Source of the DNA: Cohnella sp. OV330
Lineage (GTDB): Bacteria; Bacillota; Bacilli; Paenibacillales; Paenibacillaceae
Length of the DNA: 64,000 bases
NCBI RefSeq assembly: GCF_900112065.1
Contig: NZ_FOKE01000003.1
Location: 62,001 to 126,000, forward strand
Direction: 5' to 3'
The notes beneath the pieces were generated by a model. That model did not search any database, was not told the origin of the DNA, and saw only the letters and a list, made by a program, of their open reading frames with translations. This document shows, piece by piece, positions 26,079 through 35,571 of this stretch. Position 1 is the stretch's first letter, and each line of letters starts with the position of its first letter. Position numbers and translations under genes: made by a program.

Positions 26079-26097
26079 CCTGAAGGAGAAGAGACTC

Positions 26098-27093
26098 ATG
26101 TTGACCCGTCAAAGAACCATGATATTGCTATTGATCTGTTTCTTCATTTCCTATGCAGTAAGCTTCCCCGTACATGCAGCTCAATCCGCGGCTGTTAAGT
26201 CATCATCAACCAGTCGTCAGTTCGGTGCGGCGCCTTTTGATCCTGAGCGGACGTTCGAAGAGTATAACAGTAACTTAAAAGTACAGGAAAAAGGCGACTA
26301 TACCATCGTTACCTGGTCGCCTATATACTCGCCCGACGGTCAGCACATTTATATGAGCGTGGCGAAAAAGGATAAGTGGCTTTTTCGCGGTAAAGAAGTG
26401 CTTACCTTTAATAAAACCGGCGATGGTTCATCGAAATCCATCGTTTTCGTGAACAACTCTATTTTTTTCGGAGATAAAAAGAGCCTTCAAGTAGCAACGA
26501 TTAATTTGGAAGATGGTCTAGTCACTAGCCAGAAAACGCTGCATATCTGGGATAAACCTGCAGATTCCTATTCAACGGCGAGGAAGTTTTTCCCGATCGA
26601 AACGAATGACCGTTCAGGCGTAATCTATGAAACTGAAAAGGGGAAGTACGAGATTGTTTTCGAGGGCGAGCTTTCGAAGCCTTTAAAAATAGACGATCCG
26701 AAAAATAAGATAAAGCGCAACATCGCCTCGGAGATGATCTTGACCTCGAAACGAGACCGTCTTATTTTCAGGGGCGGAGCCGTTACAACCGTCTTTAATA
26801 TCAATAAGAAAGACATGCTGTACGATGCGCGCGGGTACGATTGGGTTTATCGGGGGATTTCATTCTATGATAGCGGAAGATTTTACGCTTGCGAATCCGG
26901 CGATCTTTTTTCCATTCAAGCCATAGACGAAAATTTCAAAGTGCTTTCAAAAACTTCATTTAAGGTTCCTGCCGCGTCCGACGGATATTTTGCGGGCATA
27001 ACCGTAAAAAACAACGTTGTGAGGTATTGGAACTTTAAAGCTTACCAGGGCACGAATTCGCTGCAAGTAACGAATTTCAATCTTGGGAAGTAG
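26098..27093 (+). CDS. Secreted protein of unknown function, propeller-like
   Basis: A 331-residue protein with a clear signal peptide (ILLLICFFISYAVSF, probable cleavage near VHA-AQ) and beta-rich segments (SPIYSPDGQHIYMSV, VFVNNSIFFGDKKSL, YDSGRFYACESGDLF) that suggest a WD40/TolB-like propeller. I recognise no specific family and no catalytic motif. Start ATG 26098 follows GAAGGAG. It is 18 bases from the acetyltransferase gene downstream. Codon use is more AT-rich than in the flanking operons, which may point to a different history for 26098-27808. Confidence 0.65.
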   Translation: MLTRQRTMILLLICFFISYAVSFPVHAAQSAAVKSSSTSRQFGAAPFDPERTFEEYNSNLKVQEKGDYTIVTWSPIYSPDGQHIYMSVAKKDKWLFRGKEVLTFNKTGDGSSKSIVFVNNSIFFGDKKSLQVATINLEDGLVTSQKTLHIWDKPADSYSTARKFFPIETNDRSGVIYETEKGKYEIVFEGELSKPLKIDDPKNKIKRNIASEMILTSKRDRLIFRGGAVTTVFNINKKDMLYDARGYDWVYRGISFYDSGRFYACESGDLFSIQAIDENFKVLSKTSFKVPAASDGYFAGITVKNNVVRYWNFKAYQGTNSLQVTNFNLGK

Positions 27094-27111
27094 ACGGGGG
27101 AATGCTGAACG

Positions 27112-27615
27112 ATGATAAAGCAAGTTGTCCCGTATCACGATAACTATCAATTAGAAGTGCTAGATATTTGGTACCGAGCCGTAAAACTTACGCATACGTT
27201 TTTAACGGACGAGGATATTACGTTTTATCATCGGATGCTTCGAAACGGAGCATTGAATCAAGTTGAGATTTGGTTGGAGTTAAGTGATAACAATGAACCA
27301 TCCGGATTCATCGGGCTTGATGGAACAAAGATAGAGATGTTGTTCGTAGATCCCAAATATCATAGGACGGGTGTCGGCAGCAGGCTCATAAATCATGCTC
27401 AATCCATCAAAGGCTGTCGCCTTGAAGTTGATGTAAACGAGCAAAACGAAAATGCATACGCATTTTACAAACAACTGGGTTTTGTTCAGATTGGAAGATC
27501 GGAATTAGACAGTTCAGGACGACCTTTTCCTTTATTGCATTTAGCATTAAATGAAAGGGGGTGTCGTTATGGTCCTTACGGTAAAGAAAATGAGAGCGAT
27601 TTTAAGTCGTTTTGA
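27112..27615 (+). CDS. GNAT-family N-acetyltransferase
   Basis: A 167-residue acetyltransferase. The acetyl-CoA loop is visible (FVDPKYHRTGVGSRL, with the R/QxxGxG/A pattern) and a C-terminal NENAYAFYKQLGF segment is typical of the fold. The layout resembles the E. coli YjaB type, which acetylates an unknown amine. The last 15 or so codons overlap the next small gene in another frame, and the C-terminal tail there (YGPYGKENESDF) looks like run-on, so a shorter ancestral end is possible. Confidence 0.85.
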   Translation: MIKQVVPYHDNYQLEVLDIWYRAVKLTHTFLTDEDITFYHRMLRNGALNQVEIWLELSDNNEPSGFIGLDGTKIEMLFVDPKYHRTGVGSRLINHAQSIKGCRLEVDVNEQNENAYAFYKQLGFVQIGRSELDSSGRPFPLLHLALNERGCRYGPYGKENESDFKSF

Positions 27616-27808
27616 CGATGACGCTGTAATTATAACTACTTCTGATAATTTTGAACTTGAAAGCAGCATGGTTAATGCTAACGTGCATGAAATTCATTGC
27701 AGAAAAGTAAAAAGGGAATTCAAAGATGCGTTCGATGGCGAATGGTATAACAAAGATGTTTATGTTTATGATGAAGCCGGAATAAAAGCTATTAAAATCG
27801 GTGGATAA
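27569..27808 (+). CDS. Small orphan protein
   Basis: A 79-residue frame starting at ATG 27569, 6-9 bases after AAAGGGGGTG, and overlapping the end of the acetyltransferase gene by 47 bases. The sequence (KKMRAILSRFDDDAVIITTSDN, split here, then VYVYDEAGIKAIKIGG) has a regular helix-strand pattern with no membrane segment. I do not recognise the family. Strong ribosome site, sensible composition and a terminator just after support a real gene. Confidence 0.6.
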   Translation: MVLTVKKMRAILSRFDDDAVIITTSDNFELESSMVNANVHEIHCRKVKREFKDAFDGEWYNKDVYVYDEAGIKAIKIGG

Positions 27809-27840
27809 GAATGTACCTTTCAACAGAATGAAGGCTTAAG

Positions 27841-27901
27841 GCGCAAGCAAAAGCCCCTTCCGACGTTGTTTGCTCGCAAGGGGCTGCGTGTATTTTTGCG
27901 C
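27841..27901. terminator. Bidirectional terminator
   Basis: An 8-bp core stem (AGCCCCTT at 27852-27859, AAGGGGCT at 27878-27885) nested in outer arms GCGCAA/TTGCGC (27841-27846, 27896-27901), with A-rich and T-rich flanks. It separates the small plus-strand gene from the convergent Nudix gene. Confidence 0.8.
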
Positions 27902-27907
27902 ACCGGA

Positions 27908-28873
27908 TTATAAAAGCGGAAGCTCCTCTAGACGTTCATAAACGAGCATCCCCTTCTCTTTTGCGATACGAACCATTTCATCGGCCCCCGCAGAAGCGCC
28001 GCCGATTCGGAGTACGGCATCGCAGTGGTCCAGCAAGCGGATCGAAGAGGGATGGAAGATGCGCGTGAAAATCTCGTCGCCGAGCGCGTTGGAGCCCGCC
28101 GTTGCGATCAGAGGCAAGGCATACCACTCTCCCAGCACCGGCAAATGTCCCGCTTGATAGACTTGTAAAGCGATCTCGTTCATGCGCTTCATGTTGTTTT
28201 GTATTTTCGCGGGGTCGTCGTTCGTTCCCGAGCGGTAGGGGCCTGCAATCAGAACCTGCAGCGGTCTAGCCTCTGTTGCCTGCAGAAGACCATGGATCCG
28301 GGCGTATTGAAGCAGCATGATCGTCTTGCCGTCGCGGATCTCTCCGCTCTCGACCATCTGCAAGGCTTGACGGTAAGGGAGCTCCATCACTTCGATGTTT
28401 TCCTGTTCCTCGTCAAGTCCGCCGCCCGCGCCGATCGCCATGTCTTCATCGTACTCCGCGACGAAGAAGTGCAAGATTTCCGTCACGGAGCCGGGCGACA
28501 TATACGCCTCGCCGATCTTCTGCACGCCTTTAATGCGGTATCCGGTTTCTTCTTCCGTCTCCCGCAGGATGCTTTTTTCCGGCGTTTCCTTGTCGAGCAG
28601 CCCGGCGCAGGCTTCGATTAACATGCCCGATCGGTTCCCGTTCTTGTAGGTGGGCATGCGGAATTGCCGCGTTAGCACGACCTTCTGTTTTTTTCGGTTA
28701 TAGAGCAGTATCGTCGCGCCATTGCCGCGGTCGTATACTTCGCGGGATTGGGTCTCCCATTGTCCGTTGCCCTTCTCGTACTCGAACGTGACCTTTTTCA
28801 ATACATACCAGTTGTCCGACAATAGCTCTTCCTTGACGATCCGCACCTGCGGATGCGGCTTCGTTGCGTTCAT
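27908..28873 (-). CDS. Nudix hydrolase fused to a DUF4406 (deoxyribosyltransferase-like) domain
   Basis: A 321-residue two-domain protein. Residues 1-200 form a NudK/YffH-like Nudix domain with a complete Nudix box (the segment from [10 protein letters not shown] to RETEEETGY, about residues 91-112); that subfamily hydrolyses GDP-mannose or ADP-sugars. Residues about 205-321 resemble DUF4406 / nucleoside 2-deoxyribosyltransferase-like proteins ([47 protein letters not shown]). The start ATG overlaps the stop of the MerR-methyltransferase gene (ATGA), so it is translated together with it. The fusion suggests action on a modified nucleotide sugar or nucleotide, which is inference. Confidence 0.82.
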   Translation of the reverse strand: MNATKPHPQVRIVKEELLSDNWYVLKKVTFEYEKGNGQWETQSREVYDRGNGATILLYNRKKQKVVLTRQFRMPTYKNGNRSGMLIEACAGLLDKETPEKSILRETEEETGYRIKGVQKIGEAYMSPGSVTEILHFFVAEYDEDMAIGAGGGLDEEQENIEVMELPYRQALQMVESGEIRDGKTIMLLQYARIHGLLQATEARPLQVLIAGPYRSGTNDDPAKIQNNMKRMNEIALQVYQAGHLPVLGEWYALPLIATAGSNALGDEIFTRIFHPSSIRLLDHCDAVLRIGGASAGADEMVRIAKEKGMLVYERLEELPLL

Positions 28874-30060
28874 GGACGTTTCCTCCCCGTGAATATTCCG
28901 TTTTCTTTGGTCATACGCAAGCTCCCGGACTGCTTCAACACGCGTTCGACATATTCGCGAAAGCGGTCCAAGGCGGGGCCGACCAGTTTTTCTCTCGCGT
29001 TCATGGGCGTCGAAGTCATATATTCAATGAGGGGTTCCGCTTCGTTAACCAGCAGCTGATCCGGATATTGAAGCAAGCGAAGATCGGTAAAATAGGATGA
29101 GAGATAGGTCGCCCCGTTGTCGAAATGAAACCTGAATAGGGCTTGGTCCAGGACGTGCAGATCAGGATCGAAGGATGCGGCCAAATCCTCCAGCTCTTGC
29201 AGATGCCGCGTGCTCATGGTAGACGCGCAAAGCATGCCCCCCGGCTTAAGGACGCGGTGGATCTCCGCGACGGCAAGCGGGAGATCGGCGACATGGTAGA
29301 GCATGTTGTTGGCAAGCACCAGGTCGAACTGTTCCTCGTGAAAGGGAAGTCGCCCGACGTCGGCCGGCAAAAATACGAAACGCGACGGCTCGTGGCCTAA
29401 CCGGGAGCGGGCGGCTTCAACCATGCCGTTCGACAGGTCGGTCAGCGTCACGCGCCAGCCCGCCGGAATTCGGTCGGCATTGCGAAGCCAGAAGGTTCCG
29501 TCGCCGCAGCCGACTTCGAGTATGCGGGCATCCGGAGCCGGCTCCAGCCGATCGAACAACCAACGATGCCACCCAAGCGGATTCGCGCTGAATTTGTTGT
29601 AGAGATGAATGCGCGTTTGCAGACGCGTCGCCGTCCGATATTGCTCGCCCCAATTTTCTTCGGTCTGCACGGCTCGAATCAGTCCTTCGATATGCGCCCA
29701 ATCGGTCTCGTTCCCGAGCGATCCCAGCGTCTCGCGAATCGCGTGCACAAGGTGTTCCGCATGCGCGATCTTCTTCTGCAAGATGTCCAACTGGGCTTCC
29801 AGGGAACGGCGCATTCCCGCCTCGGATAACGATTCCTGATGTAAAATATCTTTGATTTCTTCAAGGGGCAGTCCCACGTACTTCAAGGTTTGAATCCGCT
29901 GCAGACGCTCCAAATTGCGCAGCGTGTACTTGCGCGAGTCGCCCGGGAGATGTTCTTGCGGCGCCAGGAGGCCGATCTGATCGTAATATCTCAAAGTTCT
30001 TAGGGTGATCCCCGTACGTTTGGCGAGCTCGCCGGTCGTTAGATATTCTCCGTGGGCCAA
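28870..30060 (-). CDS. MerR-type regulator fused to a class I methyltransferase
   Basis: A 396-residue fusion. Residues 1-75 are a MerR winged helix ([21 protein letters not shown], split at its end, then IGLLAP), residues about 80-130 a dimerisation coiled coil, and residues about 140-396 a Rossmann-fold SAM methyltransferase with motif [13 protein letters not shown] (near 180-191), motif II-like [14 protein letters not shown] and motif IV-V region [16 protein letters not shown]. Such MerR-methyltransferase fusions occur in Firmicutes; the acceptor is usually unknown. The gene has a MerR-type promoter with a 19-base spacer upstream (30105-30135) and is coupled to the Nudix-DUF4406 gene. Confidence 0.85.
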   Translation of the reverse strand: MAHGEYLTTGELAKRTGITLRTLRYYDQIGLLAPQEHLPGDSRKYTLRNLERLQRIQTLKYVGLPLEEIKDILHQESLSEAGMRRSLEAQLDILQKKIAHAEHLVHAIRETLGSLGNETDWAHIEGLIRAVQTEENWGEQYRTATRLQTRIHLYNKFSANPLGWHRWLFDRLEPAPDARILEVGCGDGTFWLRNADRIPAGWRVTLTDLSNGMVEAARSRLGHEPSRFVFLPADVGRLPFHEEQFDLVLANNMLYHVADLPLAVAEIHRVLKPGGMLCASTMSTRHLQELEDLAASFDPDLHVLDQALFRFHFDNGATYLSSYFTDLRLLQYPDQLLVNEAEPLIEYMTSTPMNAREKLVGPALDRFREYVERVLKQSGSLRMTKENGIFTGRKRP

Positions 30061-30104
30061 AGGCTCTCTTCCTTTCTGAACGTGCTGATCCTTCTTTAAA
30101 CCTA

Positions 30105-30135
30105 AGTATACTGGGTGACGTTACGTAACCTGCAA
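30105..30135 (-). promoter_or_regulatory. MerR-type promoter with 19-base spacer and dyad
   Basis: Minus strand: TTGCAG at 30135-30130, a 19-base spacer, TATACT at 30110-30105. The spacer holds GTTACGTAAC (30120-30129), a perfect palindrome within a longer imperfect dyad (GGTGACGTTACGTAACC). A long spacer with a dyad between the boxes is the hallmark of promoters untwisted by MerR proteins, which suits autoregulation of the downstream fusion gene. Confidence 0.75.
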
Positions 30136-30312
30136 GCTATTATTTTCGCGCCAATGCCGTTTTCGCTATTTATCGAAAATATTCATTTCTATCGATGCAG
30201 GCGCGATAAAGAGTGAACGATAGCGATACGCTTCGATGGATATTTGAATGGTTGGCCCATGCCTAACTTATATAATGGATTTAAGCTCCACGGAGATCGG
30301 AGGATCAAGATC

Positions 30313-31998
30313 ATGAAACTAAAGGTGCAAGTCTACGATAAAAACAAAAAGCTAATTCCTTGTAAAATCGACTTATATCCGTTATCCGGCGAGGACGATT
30401 CGGTCGCGGACCGAGATAGAGCGGAGACCGTATACAGCGACGGACGGCATGAATTCGAAGTGGAAGCCGGCGCATATGCGATCGCATGCAAAAAAGGCAA
30501 GCTGTTCGTGCCGGCGCAGGAGTCGGTGATCGTCATGAACGAGGATGTCCAGGTAGACTTCGTATTGGAGGAAATCGTCGATACGAGAAATCTCGGGCTA
30601 TACGCGTTTGACGCGCATTCCCACGTTGCGAGGAACGAGAGGAAGAAGAGCGATCCCCGGCGCGCCGCCGCCGTCATGAAAGCCGAAGGCTTTCATTTCT
30701 TTTTTGCCGGCTCTCCTTACGACGCCGAGACGCTGCTGGAAGATCGCGAACCGGCGCGTTCCGTGGGAGACATGCCGTACCGGGAGAGATTCCGCGATCT
30801 CCTCGAAGCCTCGAACGACGAAGATTTTATGATGGATATCGGCAACGAGATCGTAAAATGCAGATACGGGCATACGTTCCTCATGAATTACGAGCAGAAG
30901 CCGCCTTTTAGCAAATATTACGACCGCGCATGGGACCCTTGGTTGTTCACCAAAATCGGCGACGAGCCGAATTACGAGATTTTGTATCCCTACGAAGCGT
31001 TGGCCCAGGAAAGAGGGAGCAACTCGGTCGCGGTGGCCGCCCATCCGACGAGCTGGTGGGACCATAAGGGCGAATTCATCACGAACATCGCGACGACGTT
31101 AGGCTTCGACATCCTGGCGCGATCGATCGACGCGATGGTCGTTATGGGCTACGACGCCGATCACGTTCACTACCAGAAGCTATGGTACGAGGTGCTGAAT
31201 CAGGGATACTTCATGCCGGGCGTCGCGGAGATGGATCTGACGTTCGATGCCCTCTCGCAGAAGCATCTTCAGTTTAAAACGTATGCGTACGCGGATGCGT
31301 TCAACATCGACGCTTTATGTACGGCGGTCAAAGCGGGCAAAAATATCGTCACGACCGGCCCGATCGTCCAATTGTTCGCGAACGATCAAGGTCCGGGCTC
31401 AGTGCTCGCATACGCGGCAGGCGAGACGTTTCGCCTTCGCGTCGAAGCCGTCGCCTGCTATCAGGCGCCGCTAAGCCGCGTTCAACTCATCGTGAACGGC
31501 GAGGTGTGGAAGGAATACGAAGCGAACGACGCCCGCTTGGAATGGATCGAAACGCTGAACGTCGACAGGGACGGCTTCGTGCTCGCGAAGTGCTATGACG
31601 GCGCAGGAAACGTCGCGATGACGAATCCCGTGTACTTCCGGAACAACCCGTTCGAAAACGAAGCCTTCAAGTCGAATCTGACCGTGCACGTATGCAAGGA
31701 CGGAAAGCCGGCGGAGGGCGCGTTCTGGATCGGCGATCAACCGGAAAAAACGCCGTTTTCGGAACGAATCGACTGCCGGATTAACGTGGCGGCCGACGTG
31801 AATATCGAGGTCGACGGCGTCGTCCGTATCGTGAAGCTGTTCGAGCTGGAAGAGCTGCAGACGATCTTCAAAAACTTGTACTTCGGCTATTTTAATCAAG
31901 ACCGCCGCTATGCGCCCGGAGAAGTGCCCGTCTCCGCCTACGAATTGGGACGAATCAAAGAGATTCTGAGCAAGGTCGACCTCCGGATCGGCTTTTAA
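30313..31998 (+). CDS. PHP-like (CehA/McbA-type) metal-dependent hydrolase with flanking beta domains
   Basis: A 561-residue protein without a signal peptide. The first 90 residues look like a beta-sandwich, carboxypeptidase-regulatory-like domain. A PHP-type metal site is suggested by FDAHSHV (Asp100, His102, His104), a GNEI motif (DIGNEIVKCRYGH) and VAVAAHPTSWW; the C-terminal part has Ig-like segments. This is the layout of CehA/McbA-type hydrolases, some of which cleave carbamate or phosphate esters. Start ATG 30313 has GGAGG at 30299-30303; the frame upstream to 30244 has no site. It lies just before the YesN/YesM pair and may belong to the same sugar-use locus. Substrate unknown. Confidence 0.7.
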   Translation: MKLKVQVYDKNKKLIPCKIDLYPLSGEDDSVADRDRAETVYSDGRHEFEVEAGAYAIACKKGKLFVPAQESVIVMNEDVQVDFVLEEIVDTRNLGLYAFDAHSHVARNERKKSDPRRAAAVMKAEGFHFFFAGSPYDAETLLEDREPARSVGDMPYRERFRDLLEASNDEDFMMDIGNEIVKCRYGHTFLMNYEQKPPFSKYYDRAWDPWLFTKIGDEPNYEILYPYEALAQERGSNSVAVAAHPTSWWDHKGEFITNIATTLGFDILARSIDAMVVMGYDADHVHYQKLWYEVLNQGYFMPGVAEMDLTFDALSQKHLQFKTYAYADAFNIDALCTAVKAGKNIVTTGPIVQLFANDQGPGSVLAYAAGETFRLRVEAVACYQAPLSRVQLIVNGEVWKEYEANDARLEWIETLNVDRDGFVLAKCYDGAGNVAMTNPVYFRNNPFENEAFKSNLTVHVCKDGKPAEGAFWIGDQPEKTPFSERIDCRINVAADVNIEVDGVVRIVKLFELEELQTIFKNLYFGYFNQDRRYAPGEVPVSAYELGRIKEILSKVDLRIGF

Positions 31999-32100
31999 CG
32001 CATTCGGTATACCGAACTTCAAGGATTTTTATATCCCTTTTAAATTAGTTTGCTATATTAGTTGCATAACGACTGAACGCCAACGAAAAGGAATTCGCCT

Positions 32101-33711
32101 ATGATCAAACTGCTGATCGTCGAAGATAACGATTTTGAGCGGAATGCCTTGCAAAATTACATGAATTGGGACATCCTCGGCATCCGGCAGGTGGAGACCG
32201 CGTTCAACGGGCTCGACGGATTGGAAAAAGCGCGTGCGCTCCTGCCCGATATTATCATCAGCGACGTCAAGATGCCCGGCATGAGCGGAATCGAGATGGC
32301 CAAGCAAATCATTCAATTTTGCCCGCAGGTGAAGATCATCTTTTCCAGCGGTCACGAGGACGTCAGCCTGATGCAGGAGGCGATGGAGGTCAGGGCGTTC
32401 AGCTACCTGATCAAGCCGCTGAAGCAGGAGGAGCTGACCGCGCTCATCAAGAAGACGACCTCGATCCTCGTCGACGAGAAGCTATCCCATGTCGAGAACA
32501 ACAAGATGATCGAACAATTCAACAACAACCTGCGTTACCTGCAGTCCAAGTTTCTCGAGGAGCTGATCGTATCGGGCCGAAGCGCCGACGATTCCCGGTC
32601 GATCTACGTGCAGGCGAACGATTTGAAGCTGAGAATGATCGGCATGTACAGACTCGCCCTGATCGAGTTCGACTTCGGCGAGGATACGGACATTTTTGAA
32701 AATGCCAACATCTTGAATGTCATTCTCTACGGTCTCGAAAGCGTCGAGCGTTTTAAAAACGCGATCTTTTTAAAGAAATCGGGCAAGGGCGTCATCGCGC
32801 TCCTTCATACGCTGGTCAAAGGAGACGAAGAAAGCGCCAAAATCGTCCGGGAGATCGAAAATGAAATCGAGCGGTTAGCCAAGGAAAACAGCTACAAGTA
32901 CATCATAGGCGTTAGCGATTTGTTCGCGAATCTGGACGAGCTGCACCTGGCCTACAAGCAATCGCGGACGGCAGCCAGAAAAAAGGTCGAGCTGGGCTAT
33001 GGGCGAATCGTCTATTACGCGGACGATAAGGAAGCGACTGCCGCTTCGCCGGAATCCGAGCCTCAAAATCCGAAGGCGGCCATCTCGCAAATGATCGACC
33101 GGGTATGCGAGGGAGAGAGCAACGAGGAAGAGATCAACCGCCTCATTCAATGCATGCTCGCCGAACCGAACAAAAATATCGATTACGTCCAAAGCTTGTT
33201 TATTTATCTGTTTTCCAATCTGTCCAAGCGGATGACGGGAATGGACGAAAGCTTCGAAAAAATCGCCGAAAACGAGATCGACATTTTCAAAAACGTCATC
33301 AATGCCAAGACGATCCCGGATATGATCGTGTACACGAGCAAAATCCTAGTGTCCGTATCCTCGTATATGGGCCGCAAAAGGCTTAATAAAGACGACTACA
33401 TCATCAAAGAAATATTAGACATCCTGAATCGTGAATACCGGGAGCCGATCACGCTCACCTATCTATCGGACCGCGTCTATCTGAGCCCGAACTACCTTCG
33501 GATCCTGTTCAAGGAGAAGATGGAGATCAGCATTCAGGAATACCTGACCCGCCTGCGAATCGGCAAGGCCAAGGAGCTGCTCAAGGAAACGCGCCACAAA
33601 ATCCACGAGGTCGGCGAAAAGGTCGGGTACGAGAACAGCACCTACTTTAACATCGTCTTCAAAAACTACGTTCAAATGACGCCCGGGGAATACCGGAACA
33701 AGCATATGTAA
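32101..33711 (+). CDS. YesN-type response regulator with AraC output
   Basis: A 536-residue regulator. Residues 1-120 are a receiver with Glu8/Asp9, phospho-acceptor Asp55 (IIISDVKMPG) and Lys105 (YLIKPLKQ). A long middle linker (about 130-430) is helical, and the last 100 residues are a two-helix-turn-helix AraC domain (ITLTYLSDRVYLSPNYL, then KIHEVGEKVGYENSTYF and MTPGEYR). It is paired with the YesM-type kinase 35 bases downstream. Candidate targets are the direct repeats at 35572-35651 before the LplB-type operon. Ribosome site AAAAGGAA precedes ATG 32101. Confidence 0.92.
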   Translation: MIKLLIVEDNDFERNALQNYMNWDILGIRQVETAFNGLDGLEKARALLPDIIISDVKMPGMSGIEMAKQIIQFCPQVKIIFSSGHEDVSLMQEAMEVRAFSYLIKPLKQEELTALIKKTTSILVDEKLSHVENNKMIEQFNNNLRYLQSKFLEELIVSGRSADDSRSIYVQANDLKLRMIGMYRLALIEFDFGEDTDIFENANILNVILYGLESVERFKNAIFLKKSGKGVIALLHTLVKGDEESAKIVREIENEIERLAKENSYKYIIGVSDLFANLDELHLAYKQSRTAARKKVELGYGRIVYYADDKEATAASPESEPQNPKAAISQMIDRVCEGESNEEEINRLIQCMLAEPNKNIDYVQSLFIYLFSNLSKRMTGMDESFEKIAENEIDIFKNVINAKTIPDMIVYTSKILVSVSSYMGRKRLNKDDYIIKEILDILNREYREPITLTYLSDRVYLSPNYLRILFKEKMEISIQEYLTRLRIGKAKELLKETRHKIHEVGEKVGYENSTYFNIVFKNYVQMTPGEYRNKHM

Positions 33712-33746
33712 CTGACGGTACGAGGCATAGAGGGTGATGAGAGAAA

Positions 33747-35495
33747 ATGGAACTCGCTTTAAGAAAAATGGATTTTAAATTTTTTCACATCATGCTGGCC
33801 ATCAATATCGTGATCGTCCTCGTATGCTCCGTCACGATCAGCTCGATCATCTCCGGCAGATTGAACCGGACGCTGAACAGCCAAAACGAGGAGTTCATGC
33901 GTTATGCCACCTCGCAGGCGCTGAACGGCATCGAGAACATCATGAAAAACTGCGAGCTGACCGCCAGAAACCTATACTCCGACAGTACGATCGCCAGCCT
34001 TTTTTTGGGCAAACGCTCGGGCAGCGTCGACTACGCGCTTTTTCAGCAATTTATCGACATCAACAATCTTTTCGAAAACTATGTCACGACGAACAACGAC
34101 ATTAAAAGCATCGCCCTGTACAAAATCGATCCGGACCTCATCACGGACGGCAAAAACGTAAAGAGCATCGAGAGCTTTAGCCGGCAGGACCTTATGAAGA
34201 AGGCGATCGATGCCCGCGGCAAAGACGTCTGGGTCACGTTCGACGAGGACGGCGCGGGGACGCGGATCTTATTGTTGAAGTATATCAATATCAACCGGCC
34301 GGGCGGCGTGCTGGCCATTGAATTGAATCAAGACAGACTCAGCAGTCTGTATAAAGCGGACAGCGACGCGAAGTACTTGATCTATCTGCTGAGCGAAGGG
34401 GACATCATCTTCAGCTCGAACCCGAACGTGTGGATCAATAAAAAAACGCTGGACGACGTGGAAAGCAACGCGCAAACGGCGCAAACCTTCGCGAAGATCA
34501 AGCAGGGAAAAGACTTTTATTATACGTATCACGGCACCGTCAACAATGCGCTGACGTCGGTCATCCTCTACGACGCTTACAAGCTTGAGAAGGAGAAACG
34601 ATCCATCGGCAATTACGTTTTGCTATGCACGTGCTTTTTCATCTTAATCGGCGTCGTGCTGGCGATTCTGTTCTCCAAGCGCTTCTCCCAGAGCATCGAG
34701 AAGCTGGCGCATAAGATCAAAGCGGTCGAAAAGGGCGAGCGGCATATCGTGCCGGGCACGAACCGCATCCGCGAGGTAGCCGCGCTCGACCAGACGCTGT
34801 GCAGCATGGCCCATCGGATCGAAGGGTTGACCGAGGACATCACGAAGACGGAACGGCAAAAGGTAGAGAGCGAAATCAAATACTTGCAGATGCAGATGAA
34901 CCCGCATTTCTTGTATAACCTGCTATCCGCCGTCAGATGGATCGCGTTCGGCAAAAATGAAAACAAAATCGTCACGATTATCGACCTGTTAAGCGACTTT
35001 TATAAAATCGTGCTGAGCCAGGGCAGGGACATTATCCCGATCAAGTCCGAGATCAAGCTGATCGAGTATTACGTCGCGCTGCAGAACCTGTGCCACAGCG
35101 ATCAGATCCGCCTGGACGTGCGCGTCGACCCGGCGTTCGAAGAGCTGCCGATCAGCAAGATGACGATTCAGCCGTTCGTCGAGAACAGCATCGTCCACGG
35201 CCGCATCCACGGGAAAATCATCCATATCGTCGTGGATATCCGCAAAACGGAGGAGCGATTCGCGATCACGATCCGGGACGACGGCATGGGTGTCAAGGAG
35301 AGCTTCATCGAATATATCGAGCGGCTTAATCGCGGGGAAGTGCCGGACAACAGGGTCGGGTACGGCGTCACGAACACCTTCATGCGTCTTCGGCTGTTCT
35401 ACAGGAGCGCCAGCATCCATGTATACCCCGGCAACCCGGGTACGGTCGTCGAGCTTCAGTTTTCCGTCGACGCGCAGCACAAAACGATCGAATAG
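33747..35495 (+). CDS. YesM-type sensor histidine kinase
   Basis: A 582-residue membrane kinase. One helix at about 14-34, an extracellular sensor domain to about 285, a second helix (about 289-309), a HAMP region, a His_kinase domain with His387 (MQMNPHFLYNLLSAV) and a C-terminal ATPase with N-box IQPFVENSIVHG and G-box RDDGMGV. This family senses sugars or cell-envelope cues and signals to YesN-type AraC regulators. It is downstream of its YesN partner and upstream of a sugar importer operon, separated by a terminator. Start ATG 33747. Confidence 0.92.
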   Translation: MELALRKMDFKFFHIMLAINIVIVLVCSVTISSIISGRLNRTLNSQNEEFMRYATSQALNGIENIMKNCELTARNLYSDSTIASLFLGKRSGSVDYALFQQFIDINNLFENYVTTNNDIKSIALYKIDPDLITDGKNVKSIESFSRQDLMKKAIDARGKDVWVTFDEDGAGTRILLLKYININRPGGVLAIELNQDRLSSLYKADSDAKYLIYLLSEGDIIFSSNPNVWINKKTLDDVESNAQTAQTFAKIKQGKDFYYTYHGTVNNALTSVILYDAYKLEKEKRSIGNYVLLCTCFFILIGVVLAILFSKRFSQSIEKLAHKIKAVEKGERHIVPGTNRIREVAALDQTLCSMAHRIEGLTEDITKTERQKVESEIKYLQMQMNPHFLYNLLSAVRWIAFGKNENKIVTIIDLLSDFYKIVLSQGRDIIPIKSEIKLIEYYVALQNLCHSDQIRLDVRVDPAFEELPISKMTIQPFVENSIVHGRIHGKIIHIVVDIRKTEERFAITIRDDGMGVKESFIEYIERLNRGEVPDNRVGYGVTNTFMRLRLFYRSASIHVYPGNPGTVVELQFSVDAQHKTIE

Positions 35496-35507
35496 CGCAG
35501 CTTCCGC

Positions 35508-35561
35508 AGCAGACTCCCATCGTGGCGCGATTCAGGCCATGCTCGGGAAGTCTGCTTTTTT
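35508..35561 (+). terminator. Rho-independent terminator after the YesM-type gene
   Basis: Stem AGCAGACT (35508-35515) with AGTCTGCT (35549-35556), extended by CCC/GGG across a one-base bulge, then a run of six T. It isolates the two-component pair from the transporter operon. Confidence 0.85.
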
Positions 35562-35571
35562 GCTTGTTAGA

